This document shows positions 33,183-42,090 of a DNA stretch of 45,728 nt, one piece after another. The notes below the pieces were generated by a model, which had not been told where the DNA came from, searched no databases, and saw only the letters and a list, made by a program, of their open reading frames with translations. Position numbers and translations under genes: made by a program. Location of the stretch: NCBI GenBank assembly GCA_934668765.1, contig CAKUOH010000019.1:1-45728 (forward strand), read 5' to 3'. Position 1 is the stretch's first letter, and each line of letters begins with the position of its first letter. Source of the stretch: an uncultured Helicobacteraceae bacterium (lineage in GTDB: Bacteria; Campylobacterota; Campylobacteria; Campylobacterales; Helicobacteraceae).

Positions 33183-34640
33183 ATGGACTTTTTAGAGATT
33201 TATGGTGTGCAAAAATTAAGTGGGAGCGTGAAAATCAGCGGTGCGAAAAATGCCGCACTGCCTTTGATAGCATCAAGTATTTTGGCAAAAAATGATGTGA
33301 AATTACGCAACTTGCCTAGCGTAACGGATATAAAAACGCTAATAAAAATCCTAACAATGCTAGGCGCAGATTCGCTTGAATCTAGTGCAAATGAAACCAC
33401 AATAAACACAAAAAATATCAGTAATGTGAAAGTAATCTATGATATGGTGCGTAAAATGCGCGCATCTATTTTACTGCTAGGACCTTTGCTTGCTCGCTTT
33501 GGTAAATGTCAAGTGAGCTTGCCTGGGGGCTGTGCGATTGGGGCGCGTCCTGTGGATTTACACATAAAGGCAATGCAAAAAATGGGCGCAGATATAAGCA
33601 TAGCAAATGGCTACATTGCCGCAACTGCGCCAAATGGGCTAAAAGGCGCACAAATCATCTTTGATAAAATCACCGTTACAGGCACGGAAAATGTCCTAAT
33701 GGCAGCTGCCCTAGCGCGTGGCAAAACTACAATCCTAAATCCTGCCAAAGAGCCTGAAGTCTTGCAATTATGCGAAGTTTTGGCGCAAAGTGGCGTGGAG
33801 ATTAGCGGTGCAGGGAGCGATGAGATTCATATCATAGGCACTGAAGGCGAATTGCTAAAAATGCCAGAAATTTGCATAATCCCAGATAGAATCGAAGCAG
33901 GGACTTATCTATGCGCGGGAGCTATTACAAATGCGCAAATCGAAGTGCAAAGCGTAGTGCCAAAGCATTTGGAAGCAGTGCTAAATAAACTGCGTGAGAT
34001 AGGTTTTGAAATCGATGAATGTGGCGCGCCGTTATTGCAAGGCAAATCTGCAAATTCCACCACCATTGCATTAAATACCCCACCCCAAACCCCTCCCGCA
34101 AGGGGAGGGGCTTATGTTGATTCCCCATCCATTGCGAGGGATTCGCACACAAATCCCCCCTCCCTTGCGGAGGGGGCTAGGGGGTGGGTGTCATCATTGC
34201 AAGATGTGGCGAATCTCACCATAAAACCCACCATCAAACGCAATGCCTTTGAGATTAGCACGAGCGAATATCCGGGCTTTCCTACCGATATGCAAGCGCA
34301 GTTTATGGCACTTGCCACGCAGTGTGAGGGCGTTAGCATCATTGAAGAGCGACTTTTTGAAAATCGCTTTATGCACATAAATGAGTTACAACGACTTGGC
34401 GCAAATATCGCACTGCTAGGCAATATCGCTAAAATCAGTGGCAAAAGCGAACTAATAGGCGCAGATGTTATGGCGACAGATTTACGCGCAAGCTCCGCGC
34501 TAATCCTTGCCGCGCTTGTAGCAGAGGGTAAAACAAAGATTCATCGAATCTATCATTTGGATAGAGGATATGAAAATATCGAGGAAAAGCTATCAAATCT
34601 AGGCGTCCAAATCACACGCAGAAAAGAATCGATAAAATAA
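33183..34640 (+). CDS. murA: UDP-GlcNAc 1-carboxyvinyltransferase with in-frame repeat insertion
   Basis: MurA makes UDP-GlcNAc-enolpyruvate in the first committed step of peptidoglycan synthesis. '[12 protein letters not shown]' has the conserved K22-N23, and '[15 protein letters not shown]' carries the fosfomycin-target Cys (residue 117). '[14 protein letters not shown]' and the C-terminal '[19 protein letters not shown]' are intact. The protein is 485 residues instead of about 420. The extra sequence, about residues 290-345, includes 38 residues (299-336) translated from family A repeat DNA, located just before the P-G-F-P-T-D-M motif. The frame is kept, so the enzyme is probably active with a surface loop. 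Confidence 0.93.
   Translation: MDFLEIYGVQKLSGSVKISGAKNAALPLIASSILAKNDVKLRNLPSVTDIKTLIKILTMLGADSLESSANETTINTKNISNVKVIYDMVRKMRASILLLGPLLARFGKCQVSLPGGCAIGARPVDLHIKAMQKMGADISIANGYIAATAPNGLKGAQIIFDKITVTGTENVLMAAALARGKTTILNPAKEPEVLQLCEVLAQSGVEISGAGSDEIHIIGTEGELLKMPEICIIPDRIEAGTYLCAGAITNAQIEVQSVVPKHLEAVLNKLREIGFEIDECGAPLLQGKSANSTTIALNTPPQTPPARGGAYVDSPSIARDSHTNPPSLAEGARGWVSSLQDVANLTIKPTIKRNAFEISTSEYPGFPTDMQAQFMALATQCEGVSIIEERLFENRFMHINELQRLGANIALLGNIAKISGKSELIGADVMATDLRASSALILAALVAEGKTKIHRIYHLDRGYENIEEKLSNLGVQITRRKESIK
34077..34189. repeat. Family A repeats inside murA
   Basis: A 67-base unit (34123-34189; CCCCATCCattGCGAG, then the hairpin CCCCCTCCCttgcGGAGGGG and AGGGGGTGGGT) is preceded by a partial inverted copy (34077-34110; ACCCCACCCC, then CCCTCCCgcaaGGGGAGGG). 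The unit matches 31759-31826 and the copies at the window end. Confidence 0.8.
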
Positions 34641-34663
34641 AAATGCGCATTTTGGCGTAGTTT

Positions 34664-35179
34664 TTATTTATTCTTTTTGGGTGTTACCAAAATATTTACA
34701 TATCGTCCTTCTAGCGTAGGCTCTCCCTCTGCATTTGCGCAATCTTGCATAGATTCTAATATGCGATTTAGCACGGCAAATCCAGCGCGTGGGTCAGCCA
34801 TCTCACGCCCTTTTAGAAATACGCGAAATTTCACATGTTTGCCTGAATCCAAAAATTCTCTTGCGTGTTTGACTTTGTAATTTATGTCATTTTGCGCAAT
34901 TTGTGGAGATAATTTTATCTCTTTGATTTCGATTTGCTTTTGCTTCTTTTTTGCTTCTTTTTGCTTTTTTTCTTGCTGGTAGCAGAATTTTCCAAAGTCC
35001 ATTATCTTGCAGACAGGTGGTTTTGCGTTAGGAGAGATAAGCACCAAATCTAGCCCCGCTTCCTCTGCTAATTTCCTAGCCTCCGTAGTTTTTATAACGC
35101 CTAGCTGTTCGCCATCAACGCCTATACAGCGCACCTCATCGAATGTGATTTCGTCATTTAAAAAAGTATTGTCTCTCAA
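34664..35179 (-). CDS. infC: Translation initiation factor IF-3
   Basis: The 171-residue protein has the IF3 N-domain ('[13 protein letters not shown]', '[19 protein letters not shown]') , the Lys-rich linker '[20 protein letters not shown]' and the C-domain ('[15 protein letters not shown]', '[12 protein letters not shown]'). The start is TTG 35179, which overlaps the thrS stop (TTGA), so it is coupled to thrS. IF3 genes often use rare starts that let IF3 limit its own synthesis. rpmI and rplT, usually next, are absent: the convergent murA follows. Confidence 0.93.
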   Translation of the reverse strand: MRDNTFLNDEITFDEVRCIGVDGEQLGVIKTTEARKLAEEAGLDLVLISPNAKPPVCKIMDFGKFCYQQEKKQKEAKKKQKQIEIKEIKLSPQIAQNDINYKVKHAREFLDSGKHVKFRVFLKGREMADPRAGFAVLNRILESMQDCANAEGEPTLEGRYVNILVTPKKNK

Positions 35180-36996
35180 AAATACCCCTCACTCATTGCG
35201 TTTTTAAGTTTATCCAAAAATGCCTCCTTTGTTAGATTGTATTGTGTTTTTGTGATTCTATCGCGAATCGCAACTTCGCCCTTTTCTACCTCGTTTTTGC
35301 CGATAATCGCCACAAACGGCACTTTTTGCTTTTCACTTGTGCGAATGCGTTTATTGAAACTATCGCCTTTTAGATTCACCTCGCCATACGCGCCAAATTC
35401 AAGTAATTTTTTGCATAGCTCTTTTGTGTATGGCAAAAATTCCTCCGCAATAGGCACAAAAATCACTTGCGTAGGCGCGATAAAGATAGGAAACTCGCCA
35501 TTAAAATGCTCTATCAAAATCGCTACAAATCGCTCAAAACTCCCTAAAATCGCGCGGTGAATCATCACAGGGCGTTGCGCGGTATTGTTTTCATCAATGT
35601 ATGAAATATCAAATCGCTCGGGCAGATTCATATCAATTTGCACCGTGCCACACTGCCATTTGCGTCCGATTGCATCTGTAATCTTTATGTCAATTTTTGG
35701 TCCATAAAATGCCCCGCCACCTTCATCAATGCTAAAATTTATGCCCTCGCTTGTAAGTGCTTTTTTTAGCGATTCAGTCGAATCTTCCCATATTTTCTCA
35801 CTGCCGATAAACTTCGCAGGGCGCGTTGAAATCTCCATTTCATATTTAAAGCCAAACTTATCCATAATTTTGGTAGCAAAGTTTATGATTTTTACAATCT
35901 CGCCTTCAATTTGACTTGGGCGACAAAACAAATGCGCATCATCTTGCGTAAATTCTCTAACTCTCAAAAGCCCGTGCAATACGCCACTTTTTTCGTGTCG
36001 ATGAACCACGCCATATTCATAAAATCTCAAAGGCAAATCGCGATAACTTCGCACCGCGCTTTGATAGACTTTGATATGCCCAAGGCAATTCATCGGCTTT
36101 ATGCCATACTCGCTTTCATCAATGCTTGTAAAATACATATTTTCTTTGTAATTATCGTAATGTCCGCTGATTTTCCACAAATCGCTTTTTAAAATCTCAG
36201 GTCCCCTCACAGGCTCGTAATCCTGCGCAATCAACGCCTTTGTCAAAATATTTTCGATATTTTTGCGTAGCCTTGCACCCTTTGGTAGCCAAATAGGCAG
36301 TCCCGCACCCACTTCATCATCAAAGCAAAATAAATCCATTTCATTGCCTAACTTTCTATGGTCGCGCTTTGTGGCTTCTGCCATCATAAATTCGTATTCT
36401 TTCAACGCTTCTTTTGTCGCAAAGGCAATGCCATAGATTCTAGTTAGCATTTCGGCATTCTCATCGCCACCCAAATATGCACCTGCTAGTTTGGTAAGCT
36501 TAAAATGGCGGATTAGCCCAGTGCGCGGGATATGCGGTCCTCTACATAAATCCTCAAAATCACCCTGCGCGTATGTGCTAAAATTATCCCCTTCAATGCG
36601 ACTCATAACCGCGACTTTTAGCTCATCGCCTTTGAATCTTTGCTCTGCCTCTGCGCGAGTCATATACACTTTGCGAATCTCGGCATTTTCCTTTGCCAAA
36701 AGGCGCATTTGCGATTCGATTCGCTCTAAATCATCGCTTGTGATTTTCTCATCGACTTTAAAATCATAATAAAATCCTTCATTTACAACAGGTCCCACGA
36801 AAAATTTGGCGTTTGTGTAGAGTTTGCGAATCGCTTGTGCCATCAAATGCGCGGTGGAGTGGCGCAAAATCTCTAGCGCGTCTTTGGAATCATCAAGGTA
36901 GATGGCTTGCAAGTCGCTTGTATCGATTGAAAGCTCGTGCGTGGTTTGTAAATCAAAGATTTTATCATCTTTTTTATAAGCTATAATTTCGCTCAA
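35176..36996 (-). CDS. thrS: Threonyl-tRNA synthetase
   Basis: The 606-residue class II synthetase has the editing-domain motif '[15 protein letters not shown]' near residue 67, the zinc-site Cys in '[14 protein letters not shown]', motif 2 '[20 protein letters not shown]', and motif 3 '[20 protein letters not shown]'. A C-terminal anticodon-binding domain follows. Start is TTG 36996 with AGAGGG as RBS. The first 60 residues form only a short TGS-like part, as usual in this phylum. It is downstream of tRNA-Val and coupled to infC. Confidence 0.95.
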   Translation of the reverse strand: MSEIIAYKKDDKIFDLQTTHELSIDTSDLQAIYLDDSKDALEILRHSTAHLMAQAIRKLYTNAKFFVGPVVNEGFYYDFKVDEKITSDDLERIESQMRLLAKENAEIRKVYMTRAEAEQRFKGDELKVAVMSRIEGDNFSTYAQGDFEDLCRGPHIPRTGLIRHFKLTKLAGAYLGGDENAEMLTRIYGIAFATKEALKEYEFMMAEATKRDHRKLGNEMDLFCFDDEVGAGLPIWLPKGARLRKNIENILTKALIAQDYEPVRGPEILKSDLWKISGHYDNYKENMYFTSIDESEYGIKPMNCLGHIKVYQSAVRSYRDLPLRFYEYGVVHRHEKSGVLHGLLRVREFTQDDAHLFCRPSQIEGEIVKIINFATKIMDKFGFKYEMEISTRPAKFIGSEKIWEDSTESLKKALTSEGINFSIDEGGGAFYGPKIDIKITDAIGRKWQCGTVQIDMNLPERFDISYIDENNTAQRPVMIHRAILGSFERFVAILIEHFNGEFPIFIAPTQVIFVPIAEEFLPYTKELCKKLLEFGAYGEVNLKGDSFNKRIRTSEKQKVPFVAIIGKNEVEKGEVAIRDRITKTQYNLTKEAFLDKLKNAMSEGYF

Positions 36997-37029
36997 AAAA
37001 TCCCTCTGTCCTTATTGAAATGTGATTTA

Positions 37030-37104
37030 TGGTGGTCCCGATTGGACTTGAACCAACGACCCCTACCATGTCAAGGTAGTGCTCTACCACTGAGCTACGC
37101 GACC
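37030..37104 (-). tRNA. tRNA-Val (anticodon GAC)
   Basis: The minus strand folds into a tRNA: acceptor GGTCGCG, D-arm GCTCAGTGGTAGAGC, anticodon arm CTACC-TTGACAT-GGTAG with anticodon GAC, T-arm with GGTTCAAGTCC, and an encoded CCA end. The acceptor stem has one G-G mismatch (positions 5 and 68), which is unusual. It is the first gene after a TATAAT box at 37182-37187. Confidence 0.9.
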
Positions 37105-37181
37105 GATTTATGCCTTTGGATTCGCGCTAAATCCACATAGATTAAAGTAGCGATTCGCCAAAATGCAAAAATAAAGTTGCG

Positions 37182-37187
37182 ATTATA
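37182..37187 (-). promoter_or_regulatory. -10 box of the tRNA-Val(-thrS-infC) promoter
   Basis: The minus strand reads AATCGCTATAATCGC, a perfect TATAAT. It is about 78 bases upstream of the mature tRNA. Confidence 0.5.
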
Positions 37188-37240
37188 GCGATTTTAAAGC
37201 TAAATTTAACTTAAAGTAAATTATTTGCGAATCTATTTGC

Positions 37241-37246
37241 TATAAT
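37241..37246 (+). promoter_or_regulatory. -10 box of the 37286 glycosyltransferase
   Basis: TTTGCTATAATTTTGCG has a perfect TATAAT, 39 bases before the GTG start, divergent from the tRNA promoter. Confidence 0.55.
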
Positions 37247-37285
37247 TTTGCGTTTTTTTGCAAAAATTTTATAAAAAGGCGAATC

Positions 37286-38071
37286 GTGAATCAAAAAATC
37301 TCCGTCTGCATAATCGCAAAAAACGCCCAAGCCACGCTAAAAGAGTGTTTAGAATCGGTGCGTGAGTTTGATGAAATAATTTTGCTTGATAATGGCAGCA
37401 CGGACTCCACGCTACAAATCGCAAACGATTTTAACGCCACTTATGGAAATCTACGCATAAAGCAAAGCGAGTTTATCGGCTTTGGCGCACTAAAAAATCT
37501 TTGCGTGAGTTATGCCAAAAATGAATGGATTTTAAGTCTTGATAGCGATGAAGTGCTAGAATCTAGCGCAGAAATCAAAGCCCTAGATTTAAAGCCCCAA
37601 AATATCTACGCCCTGCCCCGCAAAAATCTCTATAAAGGCGAGTGGATAAAGGCGTGCGGGTGGAGTCCAGATTTTGTATGGCGTTTGTTTAATAAAAATT
37701 TCACACACTTTAATGAAAACATTGTCCATGAGAGCGTGATAATCCCGCCAAACGCGCAAAAGATTCGCCTGCAAGGGCATATAAGGCATTATGCGTATGA
37801 TAATATTTCGCAGTTTTTGGATAAATTACAACGCTACACTAGCCTCTATGTAGAGCAAAATTACAACAAAAACAATCCCAAAAATATCTCAATGTTTAAG
37901 GCGATTATGCGTGGTTTATGGGCTTTTGTGCGAAGCTATTTTTTGCGAAAAGGGATTTTTTATGGCTACAAAGGCTTTATTATTAGCTTATGCGCTGGGC
38001 TTGGGACATTTTTTAAATATGCAAAATTATACGAAATAACTCACACGCCCCCCCCTATGCCACTTCCTTAA
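37286..38071 (+). CDS. GT2 glycosyltransferase, WaaE/LgtF-like
   Basis: The 261-residue enzyme starts at GTG and has GT2 motifs 'DEIILLDNGSTDSTL' (about residues 27-41), 'WILSLDSDEVLESS' (DxD type) and 'CGWSPDFVWRLFNKNFTHFN' then 'HESVII'. This is the pattern of WaaE-type LOS/LPS core glucosyltransferases. The C-terminus is basic with a hydrophobic 'GFIISLCAGLGTFF'. The end lies in a C8 tract (38048-38055) and the frame closes with 'TPPPMPLP'. One base more in the tract would fuse it to the next gene. Confidence 0.85.
   Translation: MNQKISVCIIAKNAQATLKECLESVREFDEIILLDNGSTDSTLQIANDFNATYGNLRIKQSEFIGFGALKNLCVSYAKNEWILSLDSDEVLESSAEIKALDLKPQNIYALPRKNLYKGEWIKACGWSPDFVWRLFNKNFTHFNENIVHESVIIPPNAQKIRLQGHIRHYAYDNISQFLDKLQRYTSLYVEQNYNKNNPKNISMFKAIMRGLWAFVRSYFLRKGIFYGYKGFIISLCAGLGTFFKYAKLYEITHTPPPMPLP
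38048..38055. repeat. C8 homopolymer tract at a glycosyltransferase gene junction
   Basis: Eight C at the end of the 37286 gene. The downstream glycosyltransferase is in the -1 frame and lacks its own start before the tract. Nine C would join the two frames. Confidence 0.75.
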
Positions 38072-38103
38072 TCATCACCACTTACAACCAAAAAGAGCGA
38101 TTA

Positions 38104-39933
38104 GTGTTAGTTTTGGATTCGCTTCGTGCGCTAAATCCACTGCCCAAAGAAGTGTTAATCGCAGATGACGGGAGCAAGGCTGATACGCGCGAAGTTATAG
38201 AATCGTATGCAAAGGATTTTCCCTGTGAGTTGCGCCATATTTGGCACGATGATAAGGGCTTTCGTTTAAGCGCGATTCGCAACCGCGCGATAGATTCGGC
38301 GCGTGGCGACTACATTATCATAATCGATGGCGATATGATTGTCGATTCGCGATTCGTGGCGGAGCATTTGCGATTCGCGCACCGTGGCGTCTTTTTGCAA
38401 GGCTCACGCGTGATTTTGCAAGAAAACCAAACGGCGCAAATCTTAAACGACAAAAACTACGCACTAGCGTTTCAATCGCACTCTTTGAAATCCGCGCATT
38501 GCAATTTTTTCGCGAATCTCATCTACAAATTTTCCAAAACTACCGCCCAAATTTTCCGCAAAAAAGAGCTAATAAAAGGCATTCGCGGGTGCAATATGAG
38601 CTTTTATAAAAGCGACTGCGAAGCGATTAACGGCTTTAACGAAGAGTTTGTCGGCTGGGGGCGCGAAGATAGCGAGTTTGTCGCACGATTTTTGTTTAAC
38701 GGCGGCGAATTACGGCGCGTGAAACATAACGCCATCGCCTATCATCTCTACCACGATGAAAACCCACGCTCAATGTTAGAATCCAATCACAAATCTATCC
38801 GTGAATCCGCCAAATCCACCGCCAATCGCGCTACAAATCACAAGCGCATTATTATCACGCTAAAAGACATTACCGAAAAAGGCGGCGGGGAGCGCGTGGG
38901 CGTGAATTTAGCAAATGCGTTTAGTGCGAATTTAGGATATAAAGTGCAGATTGTGAGCTTTTTTAAAAGTGGCGAAAAGCCGTTTTATCCGCTAGATTCG
39001 CGCATTTCTTGCACCTATCTTTGTAATGTCAAAGCAAAGTCCAAAAATCCGCTAATTTCACTTTGCAATAAAACGATTTTGCGTGTGATTTTTTGTTATA
39101 AAATCCACAAGTTCGCCCAAAATAGTGATATTATTTTGTCAAATGATGGGTGGTTTGTGCCGTTATTTGCGCGAAAATCGCACGATTCTAAAAAGCCATT
39201 TTTTGTGCGACTTTGGCATATTAACGCCCCTAAACGCGCTAGACGAAAACTGCGCCGTTTTGATTGTGTGGTAATTTTAAGTGCGCGTGAAATTGCGCTA
39301 TGGCAAACCTACCATCACAATGTCCGTGTAATCCCAAATTTTTTACCAGAGATTCCAAGCAAATCCACAAATCACGCGCAAAAATTTATTTTAAGCGTAG
39401 GACGACTTTCAAAAGAAAAAGGCTTTTTAAGACTGCTTGACATTTGGAAAATTTTAGCACAAAACAAGAAATTTGAGCGCGAATTTCAAAAGTGGCAACT
39501 CATCATCGTAGGCGATGGCATTTTAAAAAAAGAGCTTGAAAGCAAGATTAAAGCCCTAAACTTGCAAGATTCCATAATCTTAAAGCCATTTACCAAAGAC
39601 ATAGAGCGCGAATATTTAAGTGCAAGTATTTATGCGATGAGTTCGCATTTTGAGGGCTTTGGTATGGTGCTTGTGGAGGCTTCTAGCTACGGCTTGCCTT
39701 GTATTGCCTTTGATGTCAAAACAGGACCAAGTGATATTATAGAAAATGAAAAAAGTGGCTTTTTAGTCGCAGACAATGACTTGCAAGGCTATGCGGACAA
39801 ACTTATGCTTTTAATGCGTGATGAAAATTTACGCCAAAAGTTTGGCACAAAGGCAAAGCAGGTTGTGAGTGAGAGATTTAGCAAAGAAGTGGTGATGAAA
39901 GAGTGGGAAAAGTTGTTTGGAGATAAATCATAG
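38104..39933 (+). CDS. Two-domain GT2-GT4 glycosyltransferase, 5' end out of frame
   Basis: The open frame really begins at 38017 and covers 'SLIITTYNQKERLVLVLDSL', the normal GT2 N-terminus, but no start codon is available before GTG 38104. The first domain (to about residue 230) has 'LIADDGSKADT', 'IIIDGDMIVDSRF' and 'GWGREDSEFVARF', a GT2/galactosyltransferase type. The second (from about residue 250) is GT4 with 'KGGGERVGVNLANAF', 'ILSVGRLSKEKGF' and 'HFEGFGMVLVEASSYGLPCI'. It therefore looks OFF or is made as a fusion with the 37286 product when the C8 tract gains one base. It likely adds two sugars to LOS. Confidence 0.8.
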   Translation: MLVLDSLRALNPLPKEVLIADDGSKADTREVIESYAKDFPCELRHIWHDDKGFRLSAIRNRAIDSARGDYIIIIDGDMIVDSRFVAEHLRFAHRGVFLQGSRVILQENQTAQILNDKNYALAFQSHSLKSAHCNFFANLIYKFSKTTAQIFRKKELIKGIRGCNMSFYKSDCEAINGFNEEFVGWGREDSEFVARFLFNGGELRRVKHNAIAYHLYHDENPRSMLESNHKSIRESAKSTANRATNHKRIIITLKDITEKGGGERVGVNLANAFSANLGYKVQIVSFFKSGEKPFYPLDSRISCTYLCNVKAKSKNPLISLCNKTILRVIFCYKIHKFAQNSDIILSNDGWFVPLFARKSHDSKKPFFVRLWHINAPKRARRKLRRFDCVVILSAREIALWQTYHHNVRVIPNFLPEIPSKSTNHAQKFILSVGRLSKEKGFLRLLDIWKILAQNKKFEREFQKWQLIIVGDGILKKELESKIKALNLQDSIILKPFTKDIEREYLSASIYAMSSHFEGFGMVLVEASSYGLPCIAFDVKTGPSDIIENEKSGFLVADNDLQGYADKLMLLMRDENLRQKFGTKAKQVVSERFSKEVVMKEWEKLFGDKS

Positions 39934-39943
39934 CAAATTATGT

Positions 39944-39949
39944 TAAAAT
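39944..39949 (+). promoter_or_regulatory. Extended -10 box of the PEtn transferase gene
   Basis: TTATGTTAAAAT contains TG-n-TAAAAT, just after the previous gene's stop and 38 bases before ATG 39988. It argues against the upstream ATG at 39940 as the start. Confidence 0.5.
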
Positions 39950-39987
39950 CCAAAAATAAATCAAAAGCTACAACGGAGATTCTACAA

Positions 39988-40557
39988 ATGGTATTTTTTA
40001 AAGACGCATTTTTTGCAAAAAATTTCGCGCTTTTGATTGCACTAAATAGCATTTTTATCGCGTTAGCGCAGTTTAGCAACCTACCTAAACTTTTTGATTC
40101 GCATTGGTGGCATTGCCTAGCATTCCGCGAAACAATGCTTTTTTGCACTTATTTTTTGGCATTTTGCCTTGTGTATTATTTGCCTTTGGAGCGATTTTTG
40201 GGGCGATTTGGCGTGATAATAAAAAAGGCATTTGTCGCGCTTGTGGCGTTTGTAAGCGTGATTTTATTGCTTATCAATCTATTTTTGGTGCTAAATTTTG
40301 GCGGGACGCTAAATGAGCATTTGGTAGGCGTGGCATTGCAAAGCGACCCTAGCGAAACAAGCGAATTTTTAGGCGAATATATAAGCGCGAAGTTTGTCAT
40401 ATTTTCGGCGTTGATTCTTGTAGCTCTTGGCGTTGTGTTTGCATATGGCGATAAAGTGATTTATAAAATTCTAATGGGGGGGGGGGAAATTGCACTCTTG
40501 CCACTTCAAATAAGCGAGAATCTAGCCACGAATCTAGCACAAACAATAAGCGCGTAA
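39988..40557 (+). CDS. Phosphoethanolamine transferase, N-terminal membrane part (frameshifted)
   Basis: I start at ATG 39988 (ACGGAG upstream). The 189-residue product has four to five hydrophobic segments ('FALLIALNSIFIALAQF', 'FCTYFLAFCLVYYLPL', 'AFVALVAFVSVILLLINLFL', 'FVIFSALILVALGVVFAYG'), the layout of the membrane half of EptA/EptC/CptA enzymes. At the G11 tract (40476-40486) the frame leaves the gene and ends soon after in 'AQTISA'. The catalytic half continues in another frame at 40485-41984. With 9 or 12 G one protein of about 665 residues results. As read, this copy is OFF. Confidence 0.75.
   Translation: MVFFKDAFFAKNFALLIALNSIFIALAQFSNLPKLFDSHWWHCLAFRETMLFCTYFLAFCLVYYLPLERFLGRFGVIIKKAFVALVAFVSVILLLINLFLVLNFGGTLNEHLVGVALQSDPSETSEFLGEYISAKFVIFSALILVALGVVFAYGDKVIYKILMGGGEIALLPLQISENLATNLAQTISA
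40476..40486. repeat. G11 homopolymer tract (phase-variation site)
   Basis: Eleven G inside the PEtn transferase gene. The two halves are in frame only with 9 or 12 G (11 plus 1 or minus 2). Confidence 0.9.
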
Positions 40558-40601
40558 AAATCCTTTGGGCGATTGTCGCTACGCTAATCATTGCGCTAAT
40601 T

Positions 40602-41984
40602 TTGGTGCATTGTTTTAGGATTCGCCCTTATAATGAACGAAGTAGCGATGTCCTTTATGTCGCGGTAGATTCGGCGAAAAGTGCGGCGGATTCGATTATA
40701 GTGGCGATGAGAGAATATGCCGAAATTGACGCAAATTTTAGCGCATATATAAAAAATATCGCCCACACACCAGCCCCACACGACAAAAAAATCGCAAATA
40801 TTGTGCTTATCATAGGTGAATCTGCGCAACGCAATCTAATGCAAATCTATGGGCATTATCTGCCAAATACGCCGAATCTAACTGCGATTCACGCGCAAAA
40901 TAAGGGCAATTTGTTTGTATTTAATGATGTAATAAGTGCGCAGGTAACGACTTTTGAGTCGCTATCCCAAGTGCTGACTTTCGCAAATCAAGATGATTTA
41001 AGCAAAAAATGGTTTGAGTATCTCAATGTGATTGACGCAATGAGGCTAGGCGGGTATAAAACCGCTGTGATAAGCAATCAAGAGCGATTTAGCCTGTGGA
41101 GTAAGGCGACTACGACTATATTTTCACGCGCTGATGAGCTAATTTGGAGTGCGGATAGTGTGGCTGGGAAACGGCTAGATACGATGGGGTTTGATGAGAA
41201 TATTTTGCCGATTTTAGATAGGGTGGTAGCAAATTCATCCACAATACTAGAATTTGCAGATTTAGATTCAAATGATTCGTCATTGCGAGAGAGCGAAGCG
41301 ACCGAAGCGTCTGTGCGAAGCACCGACCCACACTTGCAAATCCACGAATCAAAAATAGATTGCCACGATTTTGCTTTGCCAAATCTCGCAATGACAAAAG
41401 CAAACGCAGAATCTAGCGGGTTATTTTTAACCATTCACCTAATGGGTTCTCATGTCGGCTACGCAAACCGCTACCCAAAGGATTTTGAGCGATTCACACC
41501 ACACGACATAAAAGATAATCCACACATAAATACTTTACCAAACGCGCAAAAATCCCGTGCCAAAGTGGATTTATCGCAATATGCAAATAGCATTCTTTAC
41601 ACGGATTTTATCACAGGCGAGATTATCAAGCGATTTGCGGACAAGGATAGCATTGTGATTTATTTTAGCGACCACGCAAATGATGTGTGGGATAGCGGCA
41701 TTGGTTCTCTGCGTGTGGATAGCAAAATCACGCGTTTTATGGTGGAAGTGCCTTTTGTCGTGTATGTCAGCGATGAGTTTAAAATCCGCCACCCCGCGCT
41801 TTATACGCGAATCGCACAATCCACACACAAGCCATTTATGATAGATGATTTGATTCACACACTAATCGACATTGCAGGATTTCAAGTTGATGGCTATGAA
41901 GCAAGTCGAAGTGTGATTAGCGATAAATTTAACGCGAATCGTCCGCGTTTGCTAGGCACAAAGGCGAATCAAAATTACAATTAG
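40602..41984 (+). CDS. Phosphoethanolamine transferase, catalytic part (frameshifted)
   Basis: The frame is open from the G tract (40485), including a fifth membrane helix 'WAIVATLIIALILVHCF', and then forms the sulfatase-like domain. Key motifs: 'NIVLIIGESAQRNLMQIYGH' (metal Glu), 'SAQVTTFESLSQVLTF' (nucleophile Thr region), 'HLMGSH' and 'YFSDHANDVWDSG'. Such enzymes transfer PEtn from phosphatidylethanolamine to lipid A, core or glycans in the periplasm; the 'T-x3-L...LTF' form is closest to CptA/EptC types. A family B repeat (41279-41395) adds 39 codons in frame. GTG 40602 has no RBS and is probably not a real start. Confidence 0.85.
   Translation: MVHCFRIRPYNERSSDVLYVAVDSAKSAADSIIVAMREYAEIDANFSAYIKNIAHTPAPHDKKIANIVLIIGESAQRNLMQIYGHYLPNTPNLTAIHAQNKGNLFVFNDVISAQVTTFESLSQVLTFANQDDLSKKWFEYLNVIDAMRLGGYKTAVISNQERFSLWSKATTTIFSRADELIWSADSVAGKRLDTMGFDENILPILDRVVANSSTILEFADLDSNDSSLRESEATEASVRSTDPHLQIHESKIDCHDFALPNLAMTKANAESSGLFLTIHLMGSHVGYANRYPKDFERFTPHDIKDNPHINTLPNAQKSRAKVDLSQYANSILYTDFITGEIIKRFADKDSIVIYFSDHANDVWDSGIGSLRVDSKITRFMVEVPFVVYVSDEFKIRHPALYTRIAQSTHKPFMIDDLIHTLIDIAGFQVDGYEASRSVISDKFNANRPRLLGTKANQNYN
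41279..41395. repeat. Family B palindromic repeat inside the PEtn transferase gene
   Basis: The element has perfect 11-base inverted ends (GTCATTGCGAG at 41279-41289, CTCGCAATGAC at 41385-41395). It is 117 bases long, exactly 39 codons, so the frame is kept. Its right part GATTGCCACGATTTTGCTTT matches the copy at 15704. Confidence 0.85.
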
Positions 41985-42090
41985 ATTCGCCTAAAACACG
42001 GTATAAATCTGCTAGATTTCGTTATATATTCATACAATTCGCACCAAAATTGCGCGTGAATCTTATGAAACTTATTTCCCCAAAACCACT

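Noticed and set aside
38048..40486. Reading the two frame breaks as plain sequencing errors
   Set aside because: Both breaks lie exactly in C8 and G11 tracts in surface genes, as expected for phase variation. Homopolymer miscalls remain possible and should be checked with reads.
41078..41434. Antisense ORFs opposite the PEtn transferase
   Set aside because: They arise from the inserted palindrome and have no support.
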